Source: Elysia marginata
Taxonomy: Eukaryota > Mollusca > Gastropoda > Plakobranchidae
Direction: 5' to 3'
DNA length: 64,000 bases
Assembly (NCBI GenBank): GCA_019649035.1
Contig: BMAT01004028.1
Location: forward strand, 63,437 to 127,436
This document shows, in pieces, positions 36,071 through 45,723 of this stretch (the first letter of the stretch is position 1; each line of letters begins with the position of its first letter). The position numbers and the translations under genes are program-made. A model generated the notes under the pieces. It ran no database searches. It worked only from the letters and a program-made list of their open reading frames with translations, and was not told where the DNA came from.

Positions 36071-37972
36071 TTATCTCGAAAAGATTTTTACCTCTGCTAT
36101 ATTCACTTCCTTATTCTTCCCCTTATTGACTATTTTTATTGTTTGCACATTTTTGCAGTCTGGTTGTTTTGACAAATCAAATGCCTGGACAGTTGATTCA
36201 TCTAAAACAGCCACCTTTTTGTAAACATACTTATCGTTTTTTAATTTGCCTATATAGAGAATAGCTCCCTCTAAAAGATATCCTTTCCCCTCGGCCCTGT
36301 TATACACTTCTATCCTGCTTATGTCATAACTACCTTGCAAATCCACACCCCAGTAAGGGTCTTCTTGCACTCCTGTTTCGCTAATGCTGTTTCCCTCCAA
36401 ATAGACATTTGTATTTCCATCAACTGCTTTTGAGGGATCCCCTTTTGAACTGGAATGGGTCGTGGGTTTTCCCAAGGCCAAATTGCATTTTTCCTCATCA
36501 CTATTTAAAACTCCGTATATCTTCACCTCCGAAAGTGTTAGCATATGTGATTTTCCAATTTTTTGTATCTTTATATACTGTATATCTTCAGCTTTCTTCT
36601 CATAATTTAACTCTATGGCATTATAGAATATATCTCTCAAAACTCCCACCTCCTTCCATTCAATTCCGTTTTCACTTGTCCCTGCATTACCTATAAATAC
36701 TTTTGCTCCCTTTAGTGATGTTTGACAACAGTCTTTCCTGTTGTAAACTTCTATCAGACTTACTTTGTAGCTATTCTCCATATCTATAAACCAAAAAGGG
36801 GATTCGCTCTCTTTTGTACAAGAGATTCCCCTGTTTTCATAAAACCCATCTTCTTTCCCATCAATTGCTTTATCGGATTTTGTCTCCATTTCATAGTCTG
36901 ATGATTGAAATGTGGGTTTTCCAATTGCTATATTTTTTAGTGTCTTTTCACTTTTTTTACCATACACCTTAATCTCCGATAGAGATATGGCTTTATTCAT
37001 ACCAAAATGCTTAAAAGATATAAACCTGACATTCTTTGATATGCTTAGGTTTTTCACCTCAAAAGACTGTATCATCTCACTGCTTAACTTCCCCAATAAT
37101 TTTCTATTCGTCCCATTGTAGCTAGTTTCTAGATATAAGCTACTCCCCTTGATGAGGTCTTTGCCTTCATCTCCACGATTAAATATATCTATCCGCTCTA
37201 TGTCATATGTACCTTCTAGGTCTATAGATACATAGGGGTTTTTTTGGAGGGTTGTTTGCCCAATACTCCTGCCCATCAGACGATAGTCTGTATTCCCATC
37301 TGTGATTTTGCTTAATTCAAGTCCTCTCAATTCTGAACTCCTAAATACTTTTTTCCCATAGGCAATATTTTCTCCACTATTTTTAGACTCAAAAGATCCA
37401 AAGACTTCCACTTCTGCAAATGATAAAGTTTTATCAATACCTGGGTTTAAAATTTTCACATACCGTACTTTTTTGCTATTTTTCTCGGAAACTTTTATTC
37501 TAGTGAAATATTCTCCTTCCAGTTTTTGGACATTGGTCCACCTAATTCCTTTATGAGTAGAGGTTCCTAAATAAACAAATGCTCCCTTCAGTCTTTCGGG
37601 CTTGTAGTAAAGCCTGTTATAAATATGAATTTCTGAAATATTGTAGTTATCAGTTAGGTCCAAATACCAAGTAGGGTTATTTTCTCTCTTGGTAGATACA
37701 ACCCCTCCATACTCATAAATCCCATTCTTTTCTCCGTCTACAGCCCTAAAAGAATAGCCTCCACAATCATCTGAGGTTTGATATGTTGGCTTACTATGAG
37801 CAATATTCCTCTCTACACTGTATAACTCCTTTGAAGGCTGGTATACCAGTTCTCCTCCAATATCTTTAGACTGCCCAAATGCCAAAAAACAGGACTGTGG
37901 CAACAAAATGAAGTCCATGGAAAATACAGAGCCAAGCAAGTGAATCCAAAAATTAATACTTCTTAAAAGCAT
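36071..37972 (-). CDS. Secreted protein of four tandem F-type-lectin-like (F5/8 C, fucolectin) domains
   Basis: A 633-residue exported protein made almost entirely of four jellyroll domains of about 137 residues: about 56-192, 202-337, 347-487 and 497-632. Each has a N(I/L)A.GK/KP...S start, a D-G pair, a (W/Y)..(D/I)DL strand, a V/I-YNR turn and an E(V/I)K(I/V)YG end. This is the fucolectin/tachylectin-4 pattern; domain 3 even keeps the RxDCC turn (R412, D414, C415, C416) and domain 2 has NRGD (265-268). The His of the fucose motif is not evident in any domain (Lys388 in domain 3). Signal peptide at the N-terminus; a shorter start at Met19 is possible. No sorting domain for type IX secretion is seen. 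Function is likely glycan binding outside the cell. Confidence 0.8.
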   Translation of the reverse strand: MLLRSINFWIHLLGSVFSMDFILLPQSCFLAFGQSKDIGGELVYQPSKELYSVERNIAHSKPTYQTSDDCGGYSFRAVDGEKNGIYEYGGVVSTKRENNPTWYLDLTDNYNISEIHIYNRLYYKPERLKGAFVYLGTSTHKGIRWTNVQKLEGEYFTRIKVSEKNSKKVRYVKILNPGIDKTLSFAEVEVFGSFESKNSGENIAYGKKVFRSSELRGLELSKITDGNTDYRLMGRSIGQTTLQKNPYVSIDLEGTYDIERIDIFNRGDEGKDLIKGSSLYLETSYNGTNRKLLGKLSSEMIQSFEVKNLSISKNVRFISFKHFGMNKAISLSEIKVYGKKSEKTLKNIAIGKPTFQSSDYEMETKSDKAIDGKEDGFYENRGISCTKESESPFWFIDMENSYKVSLIEVYNRKDCCQTSLKGAKVFIGNAGTSENGIEWKEVGVLRDIFYNAIELNYEKKAEDIQYIKIQKIGKSHMLTLSEVKIYGVLNSDEEKCNLALGKPTTHSSSKGDPSKAVDGNTNVYLEGNSISETGVQEDPYWGVDLQGSYDISRIEVYNRAEGKGYLLEGAILYIGKLKNDKYVYKKVAVLDESTVQAFDLSKQPDCKNVQTIKIVNKGKNKEVNIAEVKIFSR

Positions 37973-38167
37973 ATTTTATTTAAAGTCAAAGTTTTTCATC
38001 TCTATGTAAATTTTCGGTTCTGTATAGTTTTTTGGATTCAATTTGTCATATGGGCTTTCATATGCTTTTGTATTTCTCTTCGGTCCAGACTAAAAAAACA
38101 ATCATTTTTGTTACTTTATACCACATTATAACAGATAGTAAATAAGTAATCCCAAATACAAACTTTG

Positions 38168-38240
38168 TCGGGATGACTGGACTCGAACCAGCGACCACAC
38201 GCACCCCATGCGTGTACGCTACCAACTGCGCTACATCCCG
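38168..38240 (-). tRNA. tRNA-Pro (GGG)
   Basis: The minus strand folds as a tRNA: acceptor CGGGATG/CATCCCG, anticodon stem CACGC/GCGTG with loop ATGGGGT giving anticodon GGG, T-arm with TTCGAGT, discriminator A. The C1-G72 acceptor start is typical of tRNA-Pro. CCA is not encoded. Confidence 0.97.
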
Positions 38241-38267
38241 AATATTAATCATACACCTCCACCTCAA

Positions 38268-38800
38268 TTTGTCTGTTTAATTTTTTGAATGTAGGAAATA
38301 AAATCTCTGTCAGGAATAAACTCACTGTATGAAAACCGATTGTTAATAGCTTTGTGTTCTACTCTGTTTTTAAGCTATCAAATTTTTCACTGTTCATGTC
38401 CCTCGCAATCAAATATTTCCCTCTTTTTGAAAGCTGTCAATTTTAATTCTTCTCAAAATTCTTTCCTTGTGTGAGGTGACTTTCACAAAATAATCTTTTC
38501 AGTATTTTCAGAACGCTTTTTGGCCAATTCCAAAAGACTCTTCTCCACTATAACAGAATAGAAAAGCTAAAAAGGAAACCAAAAAATGACTAATGCTCAC
38601 ACTTCAATTTTTCGCAAATTTAAAGTTTTATTAAAAATCTCCAAAGCTGGTAGATTCAGCTCTCAAGTCTTAAGATGGAACTAGCAAGTGCGACAAATCA
38701 GAAAAAATATTTGTAGCCTCTAATTTAATTATCGTTTCGAAGTTAAGTTTTTCCTTATAGTTGGGTACAGGCTAGGTATTTAAGTTATTCGTGTAAAAAC
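38268..38800. other. Long intergenic region before the NlpC/P60 gene
   Basis: About 530 A/T-rich bases with no convincing gene. A 24-residue coding-like fragment ending in SEKFDSLKTE is readable on the minus strand near 38370-38440 but has stops upstream, so it may be a gene relic. Repeat copy B (38682-38729) lies near the right end and the -7 box at 38801 closes the region. Confidence 0.5.
38682..38729. repeat. Intergenic repeat, copy B
   Basis: Partner of the copy at 31884-31929; same orientation, shared core AAGTGCGAC then AATCAGAAAA and ATATTT, with small indels. It lies about 72 bases before a promoter box, so a regulatory role is possible. Confidence 0.5.
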
Positions 38801-38808
38801 TATATTTG
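38801..38808 (+). promoter_or_regulatory. -7 box of the NlpC/P60 gene
   Basis: TATATTTG matches TAnnTTTG exactly, 52 bases before the ATG at 38860. Confidence 0.45.
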
Positions 38809-38859
38809 CAATCAAAGGCTTACCGTAGCTTGTTTTTTTAGATTACAACAAAGTATAAT

Positions 38860-39597
38860 ATGGTGGTATCGCGAGGGTTTGGTATTTGTAATTTGCCTGT
38901 TATTCCCGTTCGGTCAGCACCTACGGACAGAAGTGAAATGACAGACCAATTGCTGTACGGTGAGCTGTTTGAGATTTTAAAAGAGGATGGAGGGTGGAGC
39001 TTTATCCGAAAGGAGTATGATGGTTATCAGGATTGGATTGATAACAAGCAGTTTATTAAAATATCAGGGGAGAATTTTGCTACTCAAAGGGAAGTAAAGC
39101 CCTTTTTTTCAGACAGACTCTTATCTATTGAAATGCAAAATGGTTTTCGAGTCTTATTACCAGCAGGGGCGAGGCTTACTTCTCACAATTTTTTGGGGCA
39201 TAGGGTTCTCTCCCCTGTAATAATAGAAAGGAGTATTGTTCTTTCCTCTAAATTATTTCTCGGAGTCCCTTATTTATGGGGAGGTAAGACAAGTTTTGGA
39301 ATAGATTGTTCAGGGTTTTCACAATTGGTTTATGGTATTCATGGTATTCGTCTAAAACGAGACGCTTGGCAACAATCAGAACAGGGGGAAAAGGTAGATA
39401 TGAAAGATTCAAAACAGGCAGATTTAGCATTTTTTGGGAAAGACAAAATAACCCATGTGGGGATCTTACTAGGCGAGAATAAAATTATCCATGCCCACGG
39501 GCAAGTGAGGATAGACCATTTAGATAATATAGGTATTCGTAATATCAACTCAGGACAATATACCCATCATCTAAAATTTGTGAAAACTTTCGGGTAG
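38860..39597 (+). CDS. NlpC/P60 (C40) family peptidase with SH3 domain
   Basis: A 245-residue cell-wall peptidase expected to cut D-Glu-diaminopimelate bonds in peptidoglycan stems. The N-terminal region (about 10-70) resembles a bacterial SH3 fold (NLPVIPVRSAP, DGGWSFIRK), followed by the NlpC/P60 domain with catalytic Cys150 (FGIDCSGF), His199 (THVGILLG) and a polar His in IIHAHG (about 211-213). No obvious signal peptide precedes the SH3 domain, so it may be cytoplasmic (peptide recycling) as is common for Bacteroidetes relatives. Single gene. Confidence 0.9.
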   Translation: MVVSRGFGICNLPVIPVRSAPTDRSEMTDQLLYGELFEILKEDGGWSFIRKEYDGYQDWIDNKQFIKISGENFATQREVKPFFSDRLLSIEMQNGFRVLLPAGARLTSHNFLGHRVLSPVIIERSIVLSSKLFLGVPYLWGGKTSFGIDCSGFSQLVYGIHGIRLKRDAWQQSEQGEKVDMKDSKQADLAFFGKDKITHVGILLGENKIIHAHGQVRIDHLDNIGIRNINSGQYTHHLKFVKTFG

Positions 39598-39748
39598 CCA
39601 CATCCAAAAATACAAAACTATCTTAAATTCAACAATTCCTAAAAACTCTTGTAAGTAATTAAATTATCTCTGACAATTTAATTAAAATTTTGAATTTGCA
39701 GATTAATTTTTATAGATTCGTCGACCGCTGTTGATAATTTTTTTGTGG

Positions 39749-41071
39749 ATGAAATACCTCTGCTGTTTTTTCTTCTCAATAGGTTTGGCTATGCAGTCCC
39801 CTACACCTTTGACTTTGGATGAGGCGTTGTCTCTGGCTTTGACTCAAAATTTAGAAAAGATAAATGCAGATAGAGATATTGCTATTTCTAGAAAGCGCGT
39901 ATGGGAGTCAATTGCTATGGGGTTGCCAAACATTTCTAGTAGTGCCACTTATCAAGATTATATGGAACGACCTGTGACCATTGTTCCCGCTACTTTTATG
40001 GGCGGAAGACCGGGAGAATTTGCTGAAGTTGTATTTGGGACAGACCAATCGGTGGCGAGTAGTATAAAAGTACATCAAATTATCCTCGATGGAAGTTACA
40101 TTATGGGAATATCTTCTGCCAGGCTTTATAATTCTATTTCGGAGTTAGAAAAAGAAAAAAAGGAGTCTGACATTATTTCCAAAACAGTAATGGCTTACAC
40201 AAATGTTTTATTTGCTATGGAGCAAGTCAAAATATTAAAAAATAATGTGGGTATTCTAAAAAAAAATGTAGCGCATACCGAGTCTATGTTCGAGAATGGT
40301 TTGGTAGAAGAGGAGGCCTTGGAACAACTGAACCTAACCCTTTTAAGTCAAAAGGTCAGTCTATTTGAATCTGAACATTTGCTGGGAATAAATTTTAAAA
40401 TACTGAACTTTATAATGGGCAACCCCATAGAAAAGGTCATAAAATTGACTGATAGCCTTGATGATATTTTGGCAAATAGTATTCTTTTTGATTTGGAAGC
40501 GCACCCGTTTATCATGAGTAAAAATTTAGACTACCAGGCTTCAGAGCTTAATTATCAAAGCAAAAAAAAGCTCTATAAATACGAAATAACAAAGAGTCTT
40601 CCCTCTTTAAGTTTTTTTTTTAGTGCCAATTACAATGCATATAGCGATTCGTTTACCTTCCTAGATAATTCCCAACGTTGGATACCTTCATCGGCATACG
40701 GTTTAAGTTTGAATATTCCTATTTTCAGTTCTTTTAATAGAACGGCAAGGGTAGGACAGGCAAAATTGGAAAAACAAAAGGCAGAAACACTACTTAAAAT
40801 AACAGATGAAAGGCTGAGAATACAGTATGATAAATTAAAACATAGCTACACAATCGCTGTGGAGCGATATGGGGCATCTAAAGATAATTTGAAATTCGCA
40901 GAGCGTATAGAAGGGAAAAATAGAATTAAATATAATGAAGGTATATCTTCTAGTTTTGACTTGCATCAGGCTCAGTTGCAACTATATAAAAGCCAGAACA
41001 ATTATTTGAAAGCAATTGTAAATGTAATAAATAGCAAGGTCAAAATTGAAAATTTCATCAATGAAGATTAG
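39749..41071 (+). CDS. TolC-like outer-membrane efflux protein
   Basis: The outer-membrane channel of a tripartite RND pump. The frame is open from TTG 39731, but ATG at 39749 gives MKYLCCFFFSIGLAM, a normal signal peptide, and 440 residues. It has the OEP family beginning LTLDEALSLALTQNLE and the paired helical repeats, with FDLHQAQLQLYKSQNNYLKAIVNVINSKV near the end (shown in part). It overlaps the next gene by 11 bases and forms one operon with the adaptor and the inner-membrane pump. Confidence 0.9.
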   Translation: MKYLCCFFFSIGLAMQSPTPLTLDEALSLALTQNLEKINADRDIAISRKRVWESIAMGLPNISSSATYQDYMERPVTIVPATFMGGRPGEFAEVVFGTDQSVASSIKVHQIILDGSYIMGISSARLYNSISELEKEKKESDIISKTVMAYTNVLFAMEQVKILKNNVGILKKNVAHTESMFENGLVEEEALEQLNLTLLSQKVSLFESEHLLGINFKILNFIMGNPIEKVIKLTDSLDDILANSILFDLEAHPFIMSKNLDYQASELNYQSKKKLYKYEITKSLPSLSFFFSANYNAYSDSFTFLDNSQRWIPSSAYGLSLNIPIFSSFNRTARVGQAKLEKQKAETLLKITDERLRIQYDKLKHSYTIAVERYGASKDNLKFAERIEGKNRIKYNEGISSSFDLHQAQLQLYKSQNNYLKAIVNVINSKVKIENFINED

Positions 41072-42245
41072 AAAGAAGTCTTATTTATTCGCGATAACAA
41101 TCACAGTATTTTTGCTTGTTATCTCTTGTGGGAAGAAGAAAAATACCAGTCTAAAAGAACTCTTAAATTCGGGCGATTTAGAAAATATAAAGATTGAAAA
41201 GGCAAAATTAGAAGAGCAGAGAGACCAACTTATGAGTAACATAAATTTACTCTCGGAGGCAATCTCAAAAAATGACACAGCGCGGAGGTTCCCTCTAGTG
41301 AGTGTAGAGAGGGTTTCCCCAAAGCCATTTACCCATTCTATTGAAATACAGGGGGATGTAAAGACAAACCAAAATATAGTTTTGACAGCCCAATATCCAG
41401 GCATATTAACAGAAGTATATTGCGATGAAGGGCAACATGTGAAAAAAGGGAGTATCTTGGCAAAGATAGATGACGGTGGACTCGGGAGTGGTATAGAGCA
41501 GGTAAAGATAGAGCTGAACCTGGCGGAAACTTCCTACAAAAGACAAAAGAGATTGTGGGACAAAAGTATAGGCTCCGAAATAGATTTTTTGAAATCAAAA
41601 TCTACATACGAATCTCTTCAAAATAGATACAAACAGGTGCAAGAGCAGTATGAGAAAACCATTATTAAAGCACCATTTTCAGGTATTATAGATGATAAGA
41701 TAACCCCAAAAGGCTCGTCTCTTTCTCCCGGAACACCTGTATTTAGGATTGTAAACCTCAGCAATATGCATACGGAAATAGATGTGCCGGAAAAGTACCT
41801 CACCCAGATAAAAAGGGGAATGAAGGTAGAGGTTTCAATTCCCGTTATTGGTAAAATTATTAAGTCGTCAATTCGTCAGGTTGGGAATTATATCAATCCA
41901 AACAATAGAACTTTTCAGGTGGAAGTTCCCATTATGAATAGGGAAGGCGATGTCAAACCAAATTTGACAGCAAAGGTAAAAATTGTTGATTATTTTAAGG
42001 AAGATGCTATTGTTATCCCTGAAAATCTTATTCAGGTAAATGGTGATAATAATAAGTTTGTCTATGTGGTGAACTCAGTCTCTGACGGGCATGGAATAGT
42101 GGAAAAGGTATTTATCTCCAATGGGAAGCATCACTCTGGGCTTGTAGAGGTTGTCTCTGGGCTTCATGAGGGCAAACTTTTGATATTAGAGGGTGCGAAA
42201 TTGGTAAAGCCCGGTCAAAAAGTAAAATTGCTGTATAGTGAGTAG
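41061..42245 (+). CDS. RND efflux periplasmic adaptor (membrane fusion lipoprotein)
   Basis: The adaptor joins the RND pump to the TolC-like channel. The 394-residue product from ATG 41061 has a lipoprotein signal (LLVISC), a coiled-coil stretch (about 45-75 and the hairpin near 165-200), and the barrel-sandwich tracts VKKGSILAKIDD and KAPFSGIIDDKI, then GMKVEVSIP. The in-frame TTG at 41046 is unlikely as start. It overlaps the pump gene by 8 bases. Confidence 0.9.
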   Translation: MKIRKKSYLFAITITVFLLVISCGKKKNTSLKELLNSGDLENIKIEKAKLEEQRDQLMSNINLLSEAISKNDTARRFPLVSVERVSPKPFTHSIEIQGDVKTNQNIVLTAQYPGILTEVYCDEGQHVKKGSILAKIDDGGLGSGIEQVKIELNLAETSYKRQKRLWDKSIGSEIDFLKSKSTYESLQNRYKQVQEQYEKTIIKAPFSGIIDDKITPKGSSLSPGTPVFRIVNLSNMHTEIDVPEKYLTQIKRGMKVEVSIPVIGKIIKSSIRQVGNYINPNNRTFQVEVPIMNREGDVKPNLTAKVKIVDYFKEDAIVIPENLIQVNGDNNKFVYVVNSVSDGHGIVEKVFISNGKHHSGLVEVVSGLHEGKLLILEGAKLVKPGQKVKLLYSE

Positions 42246-45200
42246 CAAAAAGAGTTACAGAGAGTTCTTACCATCATCTTGGGTTGTCAATAACAAGGCC
42301 GTTATTTATGTTCTCATTTTAGGTGCATTTGTGATGGGATTAGTTGCCTATTACAGTATGCCGAGAGAGAGTTTCCCTGAGATAAAGGAGACCAAAATAT
42401 ATATCAGCACTGTCTATCCAGGTAATACGGCTGAGGATATAGAAAGTTTGATAACCAAGCCTTTGGAAGATGAGTTCAACAATTTGAGCAATATCACAAG
42501 GATGACTTCTACCTCTCAAGAGGGCTATTCTATCATCATCATTGAGTTTGACGAGAAAATAAGTGTCTTTGAAGCAAAACTGAAAGTGAAAGATAGGGTG
42601 GATAAAAAAACTGCGGATGAAGATTGGCCCATATTTAATAGAGCTAAAGTAGAGCCGGATGTATTTGAGATAAATATTACAGAGGAGATGCCTATACTAA
42701 ATATCAATATGAGGGGAGACATTCCCGTAGTAAAGTTAAAGGACTACGCAGAGGAAATAAAACATATGATAGAGTCTTATCCTGAAATAAAGCAGGTGGA
42801 TATCCGTGGCGTACAAGACAGAGAGGTAGAGGTGGCCGTAGATATTTACAAGATGTCTGCTTCTAGGGTTAGTTTTGACAACATAATAAACGCTATCAAG
42901 GGAGGAAATGTCAATATTTCTGGAGGTCATATGGTTATCTCTGACGAGAGAAAAACGATCAGACTTATAGGAGAAATAGACACTCCAAAAGACTTAGAAA
43001 GTTTTGTTGTGAAGTCCGAAGGAAATCCTATCTACTTGAGAGATGTAGCAAATGTGTATTTCAAAGAGAAGGATAAAACCACCTATGCTCGTTCCTTTGG
43101 CGAAAATGTGGTGATGTTGGATGTAAAAAAATTATCCGGTAGGAATCAGATTAGGGCTTCTGAAAAAATCAAAGGACTACTCAAAAATATTAGAGAGACC
43201 ATACTTCCTAAAAATGTGAAGATATTTATTACCAGTGACCAATCTGAACAGATAGAAAATATGGTCAATGACTTGGTAAACAACATCATCTTTGGCGTTA
43301 TTTTGGTTGTTTTTGTACTGATGTTCTTCCTGAATTTTAGAAACGCTCTATTTGTGGGGATTGCCATACCAATGTCTATGCTACTATCTTATGTGATTAT
43401 ACATGCTCTCGGTTATACACTCAACACAATGGTGCTCTTTGCTTTGGTGATGGGGCTTGGTATGTTGGTAGATAATGGTATAGTGGTTGTAGAGAATGTT
43501 TACAGGCTTGTTTCCGAAGAGGGTATGAGTAGCAAAGAGGCAACCAAAAAGGGCATAGGAGAGATTAGTTTTCCTATAATTGTCTCTACGGCTACAACGG
43601 TGGCAGCTTTTGTTCCACTTGGCTTTTGGCCTGGTGTAATGGGACAGTTTATGATATACTTTCCTATTGCTTTGTCTATTGTGTTGGGGGCTTCTCTTTT
43701 TGTAGCACTGTTTATCAATCCGGTATTGGTATCAAAATATATGAAGATTGAAGAGGTTGCCCTCAGTCAAAACAAGCTAAATAGGTTCAGTCTGATATTT
43801 ACCACAATTGGGTTTCTAATGCTACTCTCCAGTAGTACTAGGGGGATAGGCACACTTTTTATATTTATTGTCCTATCTGTTTGGGCTTACAGACTATTTA
43901 TCCAAAAGGCGATTACTTATTTTCAACAGCACATATTGAACAAGATAGAGGAGATATACAAGAGGCTCATTGCATTTTCCCTTATGGGCAAAAGCCCCAA
44001 GCGTTTTCTCTTTGGGACTATAGGCTTACTAATATTTTCGTTTCTCCTTTTGGTAATCAAGTCTCCCAAGATTAGCTTTTTTCCCGATAATAAACCTAAT
44101 CAAATTTTGGTTTATTTAGAGTATCCGCAGGGAACGGATATAGAAAAAACCAATGCCATCACCAAAGAAGTGGAGCAGGAGGTTTATAAAATTATAAATG
44201 ATGATAGGTATATTGATTCAGGGGAGAATTTTATGATAGAATCTGCCATTGCCCAAGTAGGTAAGGGAGCAGGAAACTTTCAAGATGCATTTGGTCATGT
44301 AGAGATGCCTCATAAGGGTAAGATTACAGTATTGCTAAAAGAGTTTAAATATAGGAGGGGGGAGGATAGTGAGCATTTGAGAGCGAGCATATACGAAGCC
44401 TTGTCGGGGAAATATCCAGGTATAAAACTTTCAGTTGAAAAAAATCAAGTCGGGCCACCAGTAGGCTACCCTATTAACATAGAAATATCAGGTGATGATT
44501 ATTCCTTATTAGTAGACTCTGCCAAGAAAATATCAGGCTATGTCAACTCTTTAAATATAGCAGGAATGGAAGAAATGAAGGTAGATGTGAGTAAGCAAAT
44601 GCCTATTTTGGAAGTTCGGGTAGATAGAGAAAAGGCAGGTGCTTTAGGAGTTTCAGCGGCTCAGGTGGGGACTCAAATTAGGCGGGCACTTTTTGGCGAG
44701 AAGGCAGGTATTTACAAGTACAAAGATGATGATTATGACATTAATGTTCGTTTTGATAACAGCGAAAGGTTTAATATGAATGCTCTGATGAATCAAAAAA
44801 TTGTATTCAGAGATCCCGCCAGTGGCAAAATAAAGGAGGTGCCTGTGGCGAGTATTGTAGAGACGAATACCAATAGCTCTTTTGACGCGATTAAGCGCAT
44901 AAACCGTACTAGAGTGGTCAAATTGTATTCCGGTGTTTTGCCTGGGTACAACGCCAACGAGATTGCACGAAATATAAAGGGGCATCTTAAAAGTTTTAGT
45001 TTAAACAAGGGGGTCAGCTACAAGTTTACGGGGGAGATAGAAGCACAAGGAAAGCAAATGGCATTTTTATCTAAAGCTTTGTTAGGGGGGGTGGCTCTAA
45101 TTATTCTTTTGCTTGTCCTTCAGTTCAATTCTTTTTCAAAACCGATGATTATCTTCTTGGCAATTATCCTCAGTTTTATAGGGGTTCTCTTAGGACTGGT

Positions 45201-45669
45201 AATTTTTAATATGAATTTTGTCATTATGATGACTATGCTTGGGATTATTTCCCTAGCGGGAATAGTGGTAAACAATGCTGTTGTTTTGCTGGACTACATT
45301 CAGATTCTCATCAATAGAAAAAGAGAGGAACTAAAAATGAGAGACAGTGAGAGCTTGGATGATGAAACAATCAAAGATATAATTGCAAAAGGCGGTAAAA
45401 CAAGATTACGCCCTGTACTCATTACTGCCATCACCACTGTTTTTGGTTTAATCCCCTTAGCTATAGGTCTTAATATAGATTTCTTTTCGCTCTTCTCAGA
45501 TTGGGACCCCAAGGTCTATTTAGGTGGAGACAATGTTATTTTTTGGAGTCCGCTGGCTTGGACTGTCATATTTGGTCTTACCTTTGCCACTTTTTTGACA
45601 CTTATCATAGTACCTGTTACGCTTTACATCTCTCTGAGAATAAAGAGGAGGTTTAATATGGTTGTATAA
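42238..45669 (+). CDS. RND family efflux transporter, inner-membrane pump (AcrB-like)
   Basis: A 1143-residue proton-driven pump of the ACR_tran family. Seen: first helix near 20-38 (IYVLILGAFVMGLVAY), the periplasmic domain with SMPRESFPEI, membrane block with GLGMLVDNGIVVVENVYRL (proton-relay Asp), then the second half with the matching GIISLAGIVVNNAVVLLDYI and a final helix near 1115-1135. Longer than AcrB (1049) because of loops. GTG start at 42238 overlaps the adaptor. The substrate is unknown; metals, drugs and lipids are all possible for this branch. Confidence 0.92.
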   Translation: MSSKKSYREFLPSSWVVNNKAVIYVLILGAFVMGLVAYYSMPRESFPEIKETKIYISTVYPGNTAEDIESLITKPLEDEFNNLSNITRMTSTSQEGYSIIIIEFDEKISVFEAKLKVKDRVDKKTADEDWPIFNRAKVEPDVFEINITEEMPILNINMRGDIPVVKLKDYAEEIKHMIESYPEIKQVDIRGVQDREVEVAVDIYKMSASRVSFDNIINAIKGGNVNISGGHMVISDERKTIRLIGEIDTPKDLESFVVKSEGNPIYLRDVANVYFKEKDKTTYARSFGENVVMLDVKKLSGRNQIRASEKIKGLLKNIRETILPKNVKIFITSDQSEQIENMVNDLVNNIIFGVILVVFVLMFFLNFRNALFVGIAIPMSMLLSYVIIHALGYTLNTMVLFALVMGLGMLVDNGIVVVENVYRLVSEEGMSSKEATKKGIGEISFPIIVSTATTVAAFVPLGFWPGVMGQFMIYFPIALSIVLGASLFVALFINPVLVSKYMKIEEVALSQNKLNRFSLIFTTIGFLMLLSSSTRGIGTLFIFIVLSVWAYRLFIQKAITYFQQHILNKIEEIYKRLIAFSLMGKSPKRFLFGTIGLLIFSFLLLVIKSPKISFFPDNKPNQILVYLEYPQGTDIEKTNAITKEVEQEVYKIINDDRYIDSGENFMIESAIAQVGKGAGNFQDAFGHVEMPHKGKITVLLKEFKYRRGEDSEHLRASIYEALSGKYPGIKLSVEKNQVGPPVGYPINIEISGDDYSLLVDSAKKISGYVNSLNIAGMEEMKVDVSKQMPILEVRVDREKAGALGVSAAQVGTQIRRALFGEKAGIYKYKDDDYDINVRFDNSERFNMNALMNQKIVFRDPASGKIKEVPVASIVETNTNSSFDAIKRINRTRVVKLYSGVLPGYNANEIARNIKGHLKSFSLNKGVSYKFTGEIEAQGKQMAFLSKALLGGVALIILLLVLQFNSFSKPMIIFLAIILSFIGVLLGLVIFNMNFVIMMTMLGIISLAGIVVNNAVVLLDYIQILINRKREELKMRDSESLDDETIKDIIAKGGKTRLRPVLITAITTVFGLIPLAIGLNIDFFSLFSDWDPKVYLGGDNVIFWSPLAWTVIFGLTFATFLTLIIVPVTLYISLRIKRRFNMVV

Positions 45670-45723
45670 TATTCTTAATAGAGATTTTTTGAAAGCTAAG
45701 TTTATATCTCCTTTTTGTGAAGA

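Noticed and set aside
38058-38267. 69-residue open frame on the minus strand
   Set aside because: It runs straight through tRNA-Pro and has no family pattern.
38370-38440. 24-residue minus-strand fragment ending SEKFDSLKTE
   Set aside because: Stop directly upstream and no start; too short for a claim.
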